From contig CAYNQC010000046.1 in NCBI GenBank assembly GCA_964399235.1, positions 1-10,586 on the forward strand: 10,586 nt of DNA. Reading direction: 5' to 3'. Positions 1 to 7,251 of the stretch are shown piece after piece (the first letter of the stretch is position 1; every line of letters begins with the position of its first letter). The translations under genes were made by a program, and so were the position numbers. This DNA is from DASPPK01 sp964399235 (GTDB taxonomy: Archaea; Thermoproteota; Bathyarchaeia; Bathyarchaeales; Bathycorpusculaceae). The notes beneath the pieces were generated by a model. It was not told the DNA's origin. It searched no databases and saw nothing but the letters and a program-made list of their open reading frames with translations.

Positions 1-72
1 ATATAATACAGTTTTGATACCGCAACGTGCATTTCATTTGATAAGATACATTGCCTATTGATTCTTGGCTGC

Positions 73-1179
73 TCATTGCACGGGGAAACGGAGAAGTGCA
101 GCAATTCCACCTAAGGCGAGAAGTTTTGAACCTGCTTCATGTTCAGTGCTTACAATCATAGTCGTGCCGCCGCCCTTTTTCTCAACCATTCTCATTATTT
201 CTTCCACTCTCAACCGTTTTTCATCTTCAAATCCACGAAGCACAGTATCGGCCAAGACAAGCTTTTCAACAGCGCCCAAGTTTGCCGCTTTCTCAACTTC
301 GTCAAGTCCATAACTAACGTTTGATTCACTCTTTCCAAGCCTCTTCAAAATTTCCTCCACAACCGCGGCCTCTTCAGAAACTCGCAACTGCTTCACAGTT
401 TTCAACAACACTCCTGAACGGAGCGCTTCATATATTCCAGAGAGACCCCCGCTGTTCACACTCTTGACGTCTATGACCGATTTTGCAAGCTCTGAATCCT
501 CGTTTTCCACAAACTTTGCAAAGTCATTCTTCACGAAGCCTACGCCTATGATTGCAATCGGGCTGCGGTTCTGTTCCCATATTCCTCGCAAGCCTTCGAG
601 GGCTCCTCTGAAATACACGCTAGTGGCAGTGGTGCGCTTTTCCGTCTCCAGTTTTCCAGGAAGCCGTATTCTCTCTTCTACTCTTTCCTCGATTCCATAT
701 TGCGCCGTCGTGGCTATCGCGTAACCTTCATCGTCTATCGAGATAATTATAATCGGCTTTTCCGACGTTCTGCTTGCCCTTTTCAGCCGCTCAATTTCGT
801 GTTCACTCCACTCCTTCTTCACGATCGTGAGCGGCGTGTTAAGCGCAATACTGAGCGTATGATGCACTCCTGCCGGAACATCCTCAGGCGCATCTCTTAT
901 TATGCCATGAACTCTGAGCCTGCCCAGCAATCTGTCCCAATAGACTTCTTCCACGCTGACGCCTAGAAAAACCGGAACTCTTTCTCCCCGTTTCGGTCTT
1001 CCATACTTATCGTCAGGTTTCATTTCACGGGTAGTCCGGGCATAGACCATGTCATTCTTATGGATCACGTTGTACAGATGCCAGAAGTCGTCTGGCGTTT
1101 CCGGAATGGCTTTCACGTATTCCTTCTTTCGGTTCACTTCGAGTAACTTCAACGTTCCCAGCTTCCATGCTTCACGCAT
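73..1179 (-). CDS. pelA: mRNA surveillance protein pelota (Dom34 homologue)
   Basis: Ribosome rescue factor: with the EF-Tu/Hbs1-like GTPase aEF1A and the ABC protein ABCE1 it enters the empty A site of stalled archaeal ribosomes and promotes subunit splitting without peptide hydrolysis. The N-terminal Sm-like domain is marked by DFWHLYNVI and the KRGERVPVFLGV stretch. The central eRF1-like domain carries IGVGFVKNDF. The C-terminal L7Ae/eL30-like domain holds SYGLDEVEKAANLGAVEKL and ends STEHEAG...LGGIAALLRFPVQ, the family's usual terminus. I chose the ATG at 1179 (368 residues, near family length). An in-frame ATG at 1218 would add 13 residues, but homologues begin a similar short distance before the WHLYN motif, and a TATA-like box lies 28 bases before 1179, inside those 13 codons. 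The transcript is then probably leaderless. It is divergent from the oxidoreductase gene. Product certain, start likely. Confidence 0.95.
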   Translation of the reverse strand: MREAWKLGTLKLLEVNRKKEYVKAIPETPDDFWHLYNVIHKNDMVYARTTREMKPDDKYGRPKRGERVPVFLGVSVEEVYWDRLLGRLRVHGIIRDAPEDVPAGVHHTLSIALNTPLTIVKKEWSEHEIERLKRASRTSEKPIIIISIDDEGYAIATTAQYGIEERVEERIRLPGKLETEKRTTATSVYFRGALEGLRGIWEQNRSPIAIIGVGFVKNDFAKFVENEDSELAKSVIDVKSVNSGGLSGIYEALRSGVLLKTVKQLRVSEEAAVVEEILKRLGKSESNVSYGLDEVEKAANLGAVEKLVLADTVLRGFEDEKRLRVEEIMRMVEKKGGGTTMIVSTEHEAGSKLLALGGIAALLRFPVQ

Positions 1180-1203
1180 TATGCATTCAATACTTTTTTC
1201 ACC

Positions 1204-1211
1204 TATTAAAA
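1204..1211 (-). promoter_or_regulatory. TATA-like box for a leaderless pelota transcript
   Basis: On the minus strand this reads TTTTAATA, centred about 28 bases before the pelota ATG at 1179. Archaeal TATA boxes sit about 26-27 bases before the transcription start, so the transcript would begin at or within two bases of the ATG. No Shine-Dalgarno sequence lies at a usable distance from it. The match is short, so it rests mainly on position. Confidence 0.45.
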
Positions 1212-1308
1212 CTGTCATTTCAAGATCAAACCCGCTGTTCCAGTTCGAAAAGTCTATTTGCCCGTCCTGCGGAGCTCTTGATACACAATCAAGCGAGAGT
1301 GTCTGCAG

Positions 1309-3432
1309 TTGGAAACTGTCGAGTTCAAGTATGAACCAGCCAAAGTTGAAAGAGGCTACAACAACCGAACCCTCTACATCGATCTTTCAAAAAATCAAAT
1401 CACGAGCAAACCCGTCAGCCAAGAAATGAAGGACACCTTCATAGGCGGACGCGGCTTCGACATATGGCTCCTCTGGAATGCTCTCCCTAAAGATCGCATT
1501 GTCAAGTGGGACGACCCCGAAAACGAGGTATGCATTGCATGCGGTCCACTCGGTGGAACGCCTGTCTATCCAGGCAGCGGAAAAAGCATCGCAGTCTCCA
1601 TTTCTCCGTTAACGGACAGCGTGGTTGACTCCAATGTCGGAGGCTATTTCGGCCCATACCTGAAGTTTGCAGGATGGGACGCACTTGAAATTCAGGGAAA
1701 AGCCCAGTCCGAAGTAGTCATATTCATCGACGGAGACGAAGGCAAAGTTCAGATCGAAGATGCTTCGCAGTTGCCTTCCGAGACCTACCTGATCACTGAC
1801 TACTTGAGCAAAAAGTATGTCGGAGACAGCGGGCAACGTATATCCGTCGTCTCCTCGGGTCCAGGGGCTGAACACACGCGGTTTGGCTGTCTCAACCTTT
1901 CATGGTATGATCCTGCCCGCAAAATCCACAGGTTCAAACAAGCGGGAAGAGGCGGAATCGGCACAGTCATGCGAAACAAGAAGCTAAAGGCGATTGCTGT
2001 CAAATATTCTGGGAGAATTTCTGTCGAAACAAACGGACCAGCCGATCCAGAAACCGTAAAGCGGGTTGGCACAGCTCATAGCCAAGAGATAAGAAACCTC
2101 GATCCTAAACAAAACGAAATGTCCATTGTTGGAACCACTCATCTCATTACGATAATGAATGATTTTGACTTGCTGCCCGTGAAGAACTTCAAGTTTGGCA
2201 GCCACCCTGAAGCAGAAAAGCTAGGAAGAGAAATCTATAGGAAGAAGTTCCACAAAGGCTTCGACGGCTGCTGGATGGGCTGCGCAATGTCCTGCGCCCA
2301 CGGCGTAAAAGACTTCGAGCTCAAAACTGGACCATACAAAGGACAGAAAGTCTTCATAACAGGACCAGAATACGAAACAATCGCAGGGATGGGCAGCAGC
2401 TGCGGAATTTTCGATGCAGACTGCATTATCGAGATGAACTTTTACTGCGACACATACGGTTTAGACACGATTTCAGTCGGTACCGCCACGGCCTTCGCAA
2501 TGGAATGCTATACAATGGGAATCATCGACAAAAAAGCCACCGGCGGCTTGGACTTGAGTTTCGGAAACAAGGACGCCGCTCTCGAACTGATCCATCAGAT
2601 GGCGCGGGGCGAAGGTTTCGGAATAATCGTTGGACAAGGCATCAGACGAATGAAGAAACTGTTTGCTGAAAAATATGGCGCTGACCCGAAAATTCTCCAA
2701 GACATAGGCATGGAGTCAAAAGGCCTTGAATTTTCCGAATATGTGACCAAAGAGTCCCTGGCACAACAAGGCGGATATGGCCTCACCCTGAAGGGTCCTC
2801 AACATGACGAAGCCTGGCTCATATTCCTCGACATGGTTCACAACCTCATGCCCACGTTTGAACAGAAAGCAGAAGGCTTGCATTGGTTCCCAATGTTCCG
2901 CACATGGTTTGGCCTAAACGGTCTATGCAAGCTCCCATGGAACGACGTGGTTCCAGAGGACAACAAGCAGACAAAAGAACCCTCCAAAGTCATCGCACAC
3001 GTTGAAAATTACGCTAAATTCTTTTCGGCTGTGACTGGGAAAGAAACTGGAACCGAAGACATTATTCTGATGAGCGAAAGAGTCTACAACTTCCAACGCA
3101 TCTTCAATCTTAGAATGGGTTTCGGCACAAGAAAACATGACACGTTGCCCTATCGCGCCGTCGGTCCCGTGACAAAAGAAGAGTACGAGAGCCGAGTAGA
3201 ACGCTACGACAAGCAACTCCGAGAGAAGTTCGGCTACGATCCAATAGGCAAGTCCACTGAGGAGAAAATGAGTTCTTTGAGGAAGTTCAGGGAAGGTGAA
3301 TATGAAAGGCTGAAAGACGCTGTCTACGCTCGACGCGGATGGAACGCAAACGGCATACCAACTCTTGAGAAAGTGAAAGCCTTAGGAATAGACTATCCAG
3401 AAGTAATAGAACTACTCAAAAAACATGCCTGA
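1309..3432 (+). CDS. aor: Aldehyde ferredoxin oxidoreductase family protein (tungsten bis-pterin enzyme)
   Basis: Members oxidise aldehydes to carboxylates and reduce ferredoxin, using a tungsten bis-pyranopterin cofactor and one [4Fe-4S] cluster in the cytoplasm; the substrate here cannot be told. Visible features are RGYNNRTLYIDLSK at the N-terminus, GPLGGTPVYPGSGKS (about 79-93), SNVGGYFGPYLKFAGWDALEIQGKA (108-132), the AGRGGIGTVM pterin-region motif (212-221), GPEYETIAG (352-360), the GPQHDEAW segment with a candidate active-site His499, and GLCKLPW with Cys540. The presumed cluster cysteines are C321, C325, C329 and C540; the first two are three residues apart where two is usual. At 707 residues it is about 100 longer than Pyrococcus AOR, resembling a long subfamily. 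The start is TTG at 1309; an in-frame stop at 1279-1281 and the position of the RGYNN motif leave little room elsewhere. No clear Shine-Dalgarno site. Confidence 0.93.
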   Translation: METVEFKYEPAKVERGYNNRTLYIDLSKNQITSKPVSQEMKDTFIGGRGFDIWLLWNALPKDRIVKWDDPENEVCIACGPLGGTPVYPGSGKSIAVSISPLTDSVVDSNVGGYFGPYLKFAGWDALEIQGKAQSEVVIFIDGDEGKVQIEDASQLPSETYLITDYLSKKYVGDSGQRISVVSSGPGAEHTRFGCLNLSWYDPARKIHRFKQAGRGGIGTVMRNKKLKAIAVKYSGRISVETNGPADPETVKRVGTAHSQEIRNLDPKQNEMSIVGTTHLITIMNDFDLLPVKNFKFGSHPEAEKLGREIYRKKFHKGFDGCWMGCAMSCAHGVKDFELKTGPYKGQKVFITGPEYETIAGMGSSCGIFDADCIIEMNFYCDTYGLDTISVGTATAFAMECYTMGIIDKKATGGLDLSFGNKDAALELIHQMARGEGFGIIVGQGIRRMKKLFAEKYGADPKILQDIGMESKGLEFSEYVTKESLAQQGGYGLTLKGPQHDEAWLIFLDMVHNLMPTFEQKAEGLHWFPMFRTWFGLNGLCKLPWNDVVPEDNKQTKEPSKVIAHVENYAKFFSAVTGKETGTEDIILMSERVYNFQRIFNLRMGFGTRKHDTLPYRAVGPVTKEEYESRVERYDKQLREKFGYDPIGKSTEEKMSSLRKFREGEYERLKDAVYARRGWNANGIPTLEKVKALGIDYPEVIELLKKHA

Positions 3433-3463
3433 TCAAGCACGGATTGAGACGGGTCGATCCTTC

Positions 3464-3477
3464 GCTTTTTCTTTTCT
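3464..3477 (+). terminator. T-rich termination region after the oxidoreductase gene
   Basis: A pyrimidine run (CTTTTTCTTTTCT) lies about 35 bases after the oxidoreductase stop and before the polymerase promoter. Archaeal RNA polymerase terminates at such T-rich tracts without needing a hairpin. It would separate the two plus-strand genes into different transcripts. Confidence 0.5.
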
Positions 3478-3492
3478 ATCGTCTGTCCTAAG

Positions 3493-3502
3493 CATTTAAA
3501 GG
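3493..3502 (+). promoter_or_regulatory. TATA-like box of the DNA polymerase gene
   Basis: CATTTAAAGG, with a TTTAAA core at 3495-3500, lies about 50 bases before the ATG. Transcription would start near 3523, giving a leader of some 20 bases that contains the Shine-Dalgarno site at 3531. Confidence 0.55.
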
Positions 3503-3530
3503 CAGACTCCAATCCACTATTGTCTGTCGC

Positions 3531-3536
3531 AGGTGA
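3531..3536 (+). promoter_or_regulatory. Shine-Dalgarno site of the DNA polymerase gene
   Basis: AGGTGA matches the archaeal anti-Shine-Dalgarno complement GGAGGTGAT and lies nine bases before the ATG at 3546. It supports that start. Confidence 0.65.
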
Positions 3537-3545
3537 AGGCATTCA

Positions 3546-5930
3546 ATGAGGCTCACTTTTTGGCTCTTGGACTTGAATTACGAGGGCAAGAATGACGTTC
3601 CCGAAGTCTGGATGTGGGGCGTGACTGCTTCAGGAGAACGCGTGCTCATCATTGACAGAAGCTTGATTGCTTATTTCTACGCCATGATCGAGGAAAACGC
3701 AAGCGCCGAAAACGTTGTTGAAGAGATACGCAAGGGCCATTTTCCGTCCATATCGAAAATTGAGATCGTTGATCGAAAATTCTTTGGAAAACCCGTGAAG
3801 GCTTTGAAAGTCTATTGCAAGACTCCCGACGTCATGCCAGAATATGCCAAGTCTCTTCGAAAGCTCGAAGGCATCAGAGACTGCGTCGAAGACGACATTC
3901 GATTTGCAATGCGCTACTTGATCGACAACAACGTTGTTCCGTGCGGATGGCACGAAGCAGAAGTTAGCGAGGAGAAAGCCAAGAGGGAAGTCTGTGTTGA
4001 CAAGGTCTATTTCGCAGAAAGTGCTCCAAAACTTCTTGAAAGGAACGATACCCCGCCTCTGCGCATTTTAGGCTTTTCAACAATCTACTACAGCAAAGAA
4101 GGTTCACCTAACCCGGACAGAAATCCCGTCGTGATCATTTCAACCGCAACAAACCCTGGTGAACAAAAACAGATCTTGGCAGATGACAAAAACAACGATA
4201 AGCCTGTTTTGGAAGCCTTCCTGAAGTATGTTCGAAGCTTTGACCCGGACATCGTCATTGGTTATGGCAACAACAGCCAAGGCTGGACCTACCTGAGAGA
4301 AAGATGCAAGAAGCACGGGTTAAAACTGAACGTTGACAGAACGCCAACCGAGCCTCATACCAGCGTCTACGGTCACGTTTCCTTGGTCGGCAGAGCAAAC
4401 CTTGACTTGGCTGACTACGTGGACGAATTCCCCGAAGTAAAAGTGAAAACTCTCGCTAACCTTGCCGACTACTTGGGCATAATGAAGATTGAAAACCGAA
4501 GGATTGTCGAGGACATTGATTTCGCCGACTACTGGGACGCTAGAGAAAAACGCGGATTGTTGGCCGATTTCTCAAAGGATAACACTCGATGTATCATGGG
4601 CATAACCGACGCCATCAAGGATTTTGCCATGCAATTGTCAAATCTCGTCAGCCTGCCGCTTGATCAAGTTGGAACAGCGGCGGCAGGTTTCCGCGTGGAA
4701 TGGTTCCTCATAAAACGCACACACTCGATAGGAGAGCTTGTGCCCCGCAGAATTGAACAGCCTTACCGACCCTATGTCGGCGGGCTGGTTCTTCAACCCA
4801 CGCCGGGATTGCACGAAAACATAGCTGTTCTAGACTTCAAATCGATGTACCCTAACTTGATGATAATCTACAATCTTTCACCTGACACCTACGTGTCGCC
4901 TAAAGACCTGATTCCACCTGAAGGAGTCTACGAAGCTCCTGAAGTAAAACATAGGTTCCGAAAAGAACCGCCAGGCTTCTACAAGGAAGTTTTATCTTAC
5001 CTTATTGGAGTGCGGGATCAAATCCGCCCCAAAATGAACGAACTCAAACCTGGAAGTATCGAATACCGCGTGTTGGACGCACGTCAAAAAGCTGTCAAAA
5101 TCATAACCAACGCTTCGTACGGCTATGCTGGGTGGATAGGGGCAAGATGGTACGTGAAACCTGTTGCAGAGGCGGCAGCCGCGTGGGGCAGACACACGAT
5201 CTTGACGGCTATTGAAATGGCGAAGAAGGAGGAGTTGAAGGTTGTTTACGGAGACACTGACAGTATCTTCCTAGAAAATCAGCCTGGAAAAATCGTGAAG
5301 TTGTCAGAAGAGATAAAGAGAATGATAGGTTTGGAAGTCAAGCCAGGCGAGATCTACGTGCGCATTTTCTTCACCGAAGCCAAGAAACGATATGCTGGTC
5401 TGCTGCTCGACGGTCGGCTTGACATAGTAGGCATGGAAGTCGTTCGCGGAGACTGGGCGACCATAGCCAAAAACGTTCAAGAACGCGTGCTGGAAATAAT
5501 ATTGAAGGAGCAGTCGCCAAAGAAGGCAGCAGATTTTGTGCAAGAATTCATCTATGACCTCAGGCAAAAACGCGTGCCATACCGAGATCTAGTCATTTGG
5601 AAGACCTTGACGAAGCCCGCTGAAGAATATGAGGTCAAAGCTTCTCACGTGGAGGCTGCGAAGATGTTGAAGGCGAAGGGTTGGGCACTCGCCATCGGCG
5701 ACAAAATAGGGTTTGTCGTTGTCAGGGGCGCTGGCCGCCTCTATGAACGAGTAAAACCATATGTGCTCGCATCCTACGACGAGTTAGACCTGGAATATTA
5801 CGTTTCAAAACAGGTTGTGCCTGCAGCCGCAAGAATTCTCGAAAGCTTCGGAATCACCGATGAACAACTCTTGCAAACGAAAAAGGGAGAAAAAGAAACT
5901 AGGAAGCTATCTGACTTCTTTGGGAACTAG
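3546..5930 (+). CDS. polB: Family B DNA polymerase with an inactivated 3'-5' exonuclease domain
   Basis: Template-directed DNA synthesis. Polymerase motifs are intact: motif A DFKSMYPN (430-437), motif B RQKAVKIITNASYG (513-526), motif C YGDTDS (568-573) with the two catalytic aspartates, and KKRY (613-616). The N-terminal and exonuclease-fold regions (about 1-380) are full length and recognisable, e.g. VYGHVSLVGRANLDLAD, but the catalytic carboxylates are gone. The Exo I FDIE motif is FSTI (177-180), the Exo II FD pair is Q245-G246, and the Exo III YSxxD motif is FSKDN with N346. Proofreading is therefore expected to be absent. The C-terminal RKLSDFFGN resembles a PCNA-binding (PIP) box with T in place of the first Q. 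Its own TATA box and Shine-Dalgarno site precede the ATG. It converges with dnaG. The length (794) and continuous frame argue against decay. Whether a second, proofreading PolB exists elsewhere cannot be seen. Confidence 0.96.
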   Translation: MRLTFWLLDLNYEGKNDVPEVWMWGVTASGERVLIIDRSLIAYFYAMIEENASAENVVEEIRKGHFPSISKIEIVDRKFFGKPVKALKVYCKTPDVMPEYAKSLRKLEGIRDCVEDDIRFAMRYLIDNNVVPCGWHEAEVSEEKAKREVCVDKVYFAESAPKLLERNDTPPLRILGFSTIYYSKEGSPNPDRNPVVIISTATNPGEQKQILADDKNNDKPVLEAFLKYVRSFDPDIVIGYGNNSQGWTYLRERCKKHGLKLNVDRTPTEPHTSVYGHVSLVGRANLDLADYVDEFPEVKVKTLANLADYLGIMKIENRRIVEDIDFADYWDAREKRGLLADFSKDNTRCIMGITDAIKDFAMQLSNLVSLPLDQVGTAAAGFRVEWFLIKRTHSIGELVPRRIEQPYRPYVGGLVLQPTPGLHENIAVLDFKSMYPNLMIIYNLSPDTYVSPKDLIPPEGVYEAPEVKHRFRKEPPGFYKEVLSYLIGVRDQIRPKMNELKPGSIEYRVLDARQKAVKIITNASYGYAGWIGARWYVKPVAEAAAAWGRHTILTAIEMAKKEELKVVYGDTDSIFLENQPGKIVKLSEEIKRMIGLEVKPGEIYVRIFFTEAKKRYAGLLLDGRLDIVGMEVVRGDWATIAKNVQERVLEIILKEQSPKKAADFVQEFIYDLRQKRVPYRDLVIWKTLTKPAEEYEVKASHVEAAKMLKAKGWALAIGDKIGFVVVRGAGRLYERVKPYVLASYDELDLEYYVSKQVVPAAARILESFGITDEQLLQTKKGEKETRKLSDFFGN

Positions 5931-7087
5931 CTTGCCGAAGCATCTGGAAAAGTTGTTAGCTGAACATTAAGCGACGGCTTCACTGCGTCTGAAAGGCGTG
6001 AAGCGATTATTCGCTTGATGTTTTTCTCGCTTGCTATGTCAACGATCCTCTGTGTTATGATGCCATCGAAAACTATCGTATCCACTCCTTCTGCATGCTG
6101 AAGCTTCTCTGCTAGTTGGCTTACCGGCAATCTTTCCGTCTGCTCAAGCTTGTCGTTGAGAAGAACCGCTTCCAAAGTGCCGTCAAGCGTCTTGATTATT
6201 TCGGCTATTTCTTTTGGAACCTCTACTTTCTGCTTTTCTCTTCTAGGCGGTCGGTACGGCTGTTGCTGTTGTTCCTGCAGTGGGACTTTGGCTTCGAGAG
6301 CGTCGAAGATTTCTTTGCAGTTCAGTTCTTCGACTTCTTTTCCCCTGGGTGCTCTTGAAATGAACTTGACGTCTGTCACTTGTTGCAGTTCTTTCAGAAT
6401 CAGGTCTCCGCCGCGGTCTCCGTCAAGAAGCGCTGTAGCTTCCTTTTCTTTGCACAGCTTCTTTATTGCCTCGGGAACTTTGGCTCCTTCCAATGCCACC
6501 GTGTTGAGTAATCCACATCGCATCAGGTTGATTATGTCAGCTCTGCCTTCCACCACGATTATTTCCTTCGCGCTTCCAAGTTCAGGGCCAGCAGGCAACT
6601 CTTCTGCTCCATATTTTTCAACTTTGCCAAGCTTGAGAGTGTCTGACACTTCCTTGAACACTTCATCTACCGACGGCATGGTTTCAATGGTCCACTTGTG
6701 AAGGATCTCTTTGGCTCTGTCAATGATGATTTTTCTGCGTGCCTCTCTGACATCATCGATTCTTTCAAGCGCCACCTTTGAAGCACACGGACCTACTCTG
6801 TTTATGCTTTCAATGCTTGAGGCAATGAGCGCTGTGGACACTCTGTCAAGGCTGGTCGGAATCGTTATGGTGCCTGTTGTCTTGTCCTGTTTAGAATGCA
6901 GGTCGATTTCTATTCTTCCAATTCTGCCTGATTTCTGCAGTTCTCTCAGATCGAGTTCAGGTCCAAAAAGCCCCTCTGTCTGCCCGAAAACTGCTCCTAT
7001 AACGTCTGGTTTTTCAACTACTCCTTCAATTTCAAACTTCGCATTTATAACGTACTTTATAGTAAACGTCTGGGATGAACCCGTAAT
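5927..7087 (-). CDS. dnaG: Archaeal DnaG (TOPRIM primase-like protein, exosome-associated)
   Basis: Archaeal DnaG homologues have a TOPRIM catalytic domain, show primase activity in vitro in some species, and are a stable part of the archaeal RNA exosome, where they aid poly(A) binding. Motifs in the 386-residue form: N-terminal FGQTEGLFGPELDLRELQ and SGRIGRIE; SINRVGPC just after residue 90; TOPRIM VVEGRADIINL with E180; and DGDRGGD with D222, D224 and D228. A Q-rich linker (QEQQQQPYRPPRRE) leads to a C-terminal domain with VFDGIITQRIVDIA. Conserved coding continues from the stop at 7109-7111 with no ATG, GTG or TTG before GTG 6841. That GTG would cut away 82 conserved residues. AGGAGGTG at 7099-7092 lies four bases before ATT at 7087-7085 (six from GGAGG), so ATT is the likely initiator, with ACG next to it as the alternative. 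The stop overlaps the polB stop. Confidence 0.92.
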   Translation of the reverse strand: MTGSSQTFTIKYVINAKFEIEGVVEKPDVIGAVFGQTEGLFGPELDLRELQKSGRIGRIEIDLHSKQDKTTGTITIPTSLDRVSTALIASSIESINRVGPCASKVALERIDDVREARRKIIIDRAKEILHKWTIETMPSVDEVFKEVSDTLKLGKVEKYGAEELPAGPELGSAKEIIVVEGRADIINLMRCGLLNTVALEGAKVPEAIKKLCKEKEATALLDGDRGGDLILKELQQVTDVKFISRAPRGKEVEELNCKEIFDALEAKVPLQEQQQQPYRPPRREKQKVEVPKEIAEIIKTLDGTLEAVLLNDKLEQTERLPVSQLAEKLQHAEGVDTIVFDGIITQRIVDIASEKNIKRIIASRLSDAVKPSLNVQLTTFPDASAS

Positions 7088-7091
7088 CGTG

Positions 7092-7099
7092 CACCTCCT
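7092..7099 (-). promoter_or_regulatory. Strong Shine-Dalgarno site that fixes the dnaG start
   Basis: The minus strand reads AGGAGGTG, the best ribosome binding site I found in the window. Six bases separate GGAGG from the ATT codon at 7087. No canonical start codon in the dnaG frame lies within reach. A GTG overlapping the site is in a different frame and gives no DnaG sequence. Confidence 0.75.
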
Positions 7100-7150
7100 A
7101 GTGATGAGTTAAGGGTCAGTTAGTTAATCGCGTGAGTTGAGACTTTTCTT

Positions 7151-7168
7151 TCTCGAATCACGAGATTC
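7151..7168. repeat. Overlapping inverted repeats at the predicted dnaG transcription start
   Basis: On the plus strand, TCTCG (7151-7155) pairs with CGAGA (7161-7165). A second, shifted pair is GAATC (7155-7159) with GATTC (7164-7168). Both are perfect five-base arms. They lie 20-35 bases downstream of the dnaG TATA box, over the predicted transcription start, so this could be an operator or two alternative hairpins in the leader. No protein is known to me to bind it. Confidence 0.5.
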
Positions 7169-7182
7169 TGTCTTAACATCTA

Positions 7183-7193
7183 CTATATATATT
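7183..7193 (-). promoter_or_regulatory. TATA box of dnaG
   Basis: An alternating TA tract (AATATATATAG on the minus strand) lies about 100 bases before the ATT start. Transcription would begin near 7162, leaving a leader of about 75 bases that contains the Shine-Dalgarno site. This suggests dnaG has its own promoter and need not depend on the upstream tyrS operon. Confidence 0.55.
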
Positions 7194-7197
7194 ACAC

Positions 7198-7241
7198 TTA
7201 TGAATTAAGGATCAAACTCTTTAAGCTTTTCCAATTCATAA
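7198..7241. repeat. Nine-base inverted repeat between the TOPRIM gene and dnaG
   Basis: TTATGAATT (7198-7206) and AATTCATAA (7233-7241) are perfect inverted copies 26 bases apart. They fill most of the space between the TOPRIM stop codon and the dnaG TATA box. Possible roles are an end structure for the tyrS-TOPRIM transcript or a regulator site upstream of dnaG. The sequence is AT-rich, so chance is possible. Confidence 0.4.
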
Positions 7242-7251
7242 CGATTTTTCT

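Noticed and set aside
1..72. AT-rich left edge considered as a promoter or terminator.
   Set aside because: It lies downstream of pelota with no T-run on the minus strand, and no plus-strand gene begins in the window for it to serve.
1240..1308. A plus-strand frame just before the oxidoreductase gene reads ICPSCGALDTQSSESVC, resembling half a zinc ribbon or a frameshifted N-terminal extension.
   Set aside because: The spacing and flanks match no zinc-ribbon family I know. The frame runs antisense into pelota and out of frame into the oxidoreductase, whose family N-terminus is already complete from the TTG.
6150..6701. A 183-residue plus-strand open frame within dnaG.
   Set aside because: Ser-rich composition typical of an antisense shadow; dnaG on the other strand is fully explained by family conservation.
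7101..7140. GTGATGA on the plus strand at 7101-7107 resembles box C of an archaeal C/D guide RNA.
   Set aside because: No matching D and D' boxes (CTGA) occur at usable distances on that strand, and the site overlaps the dnaG leader.
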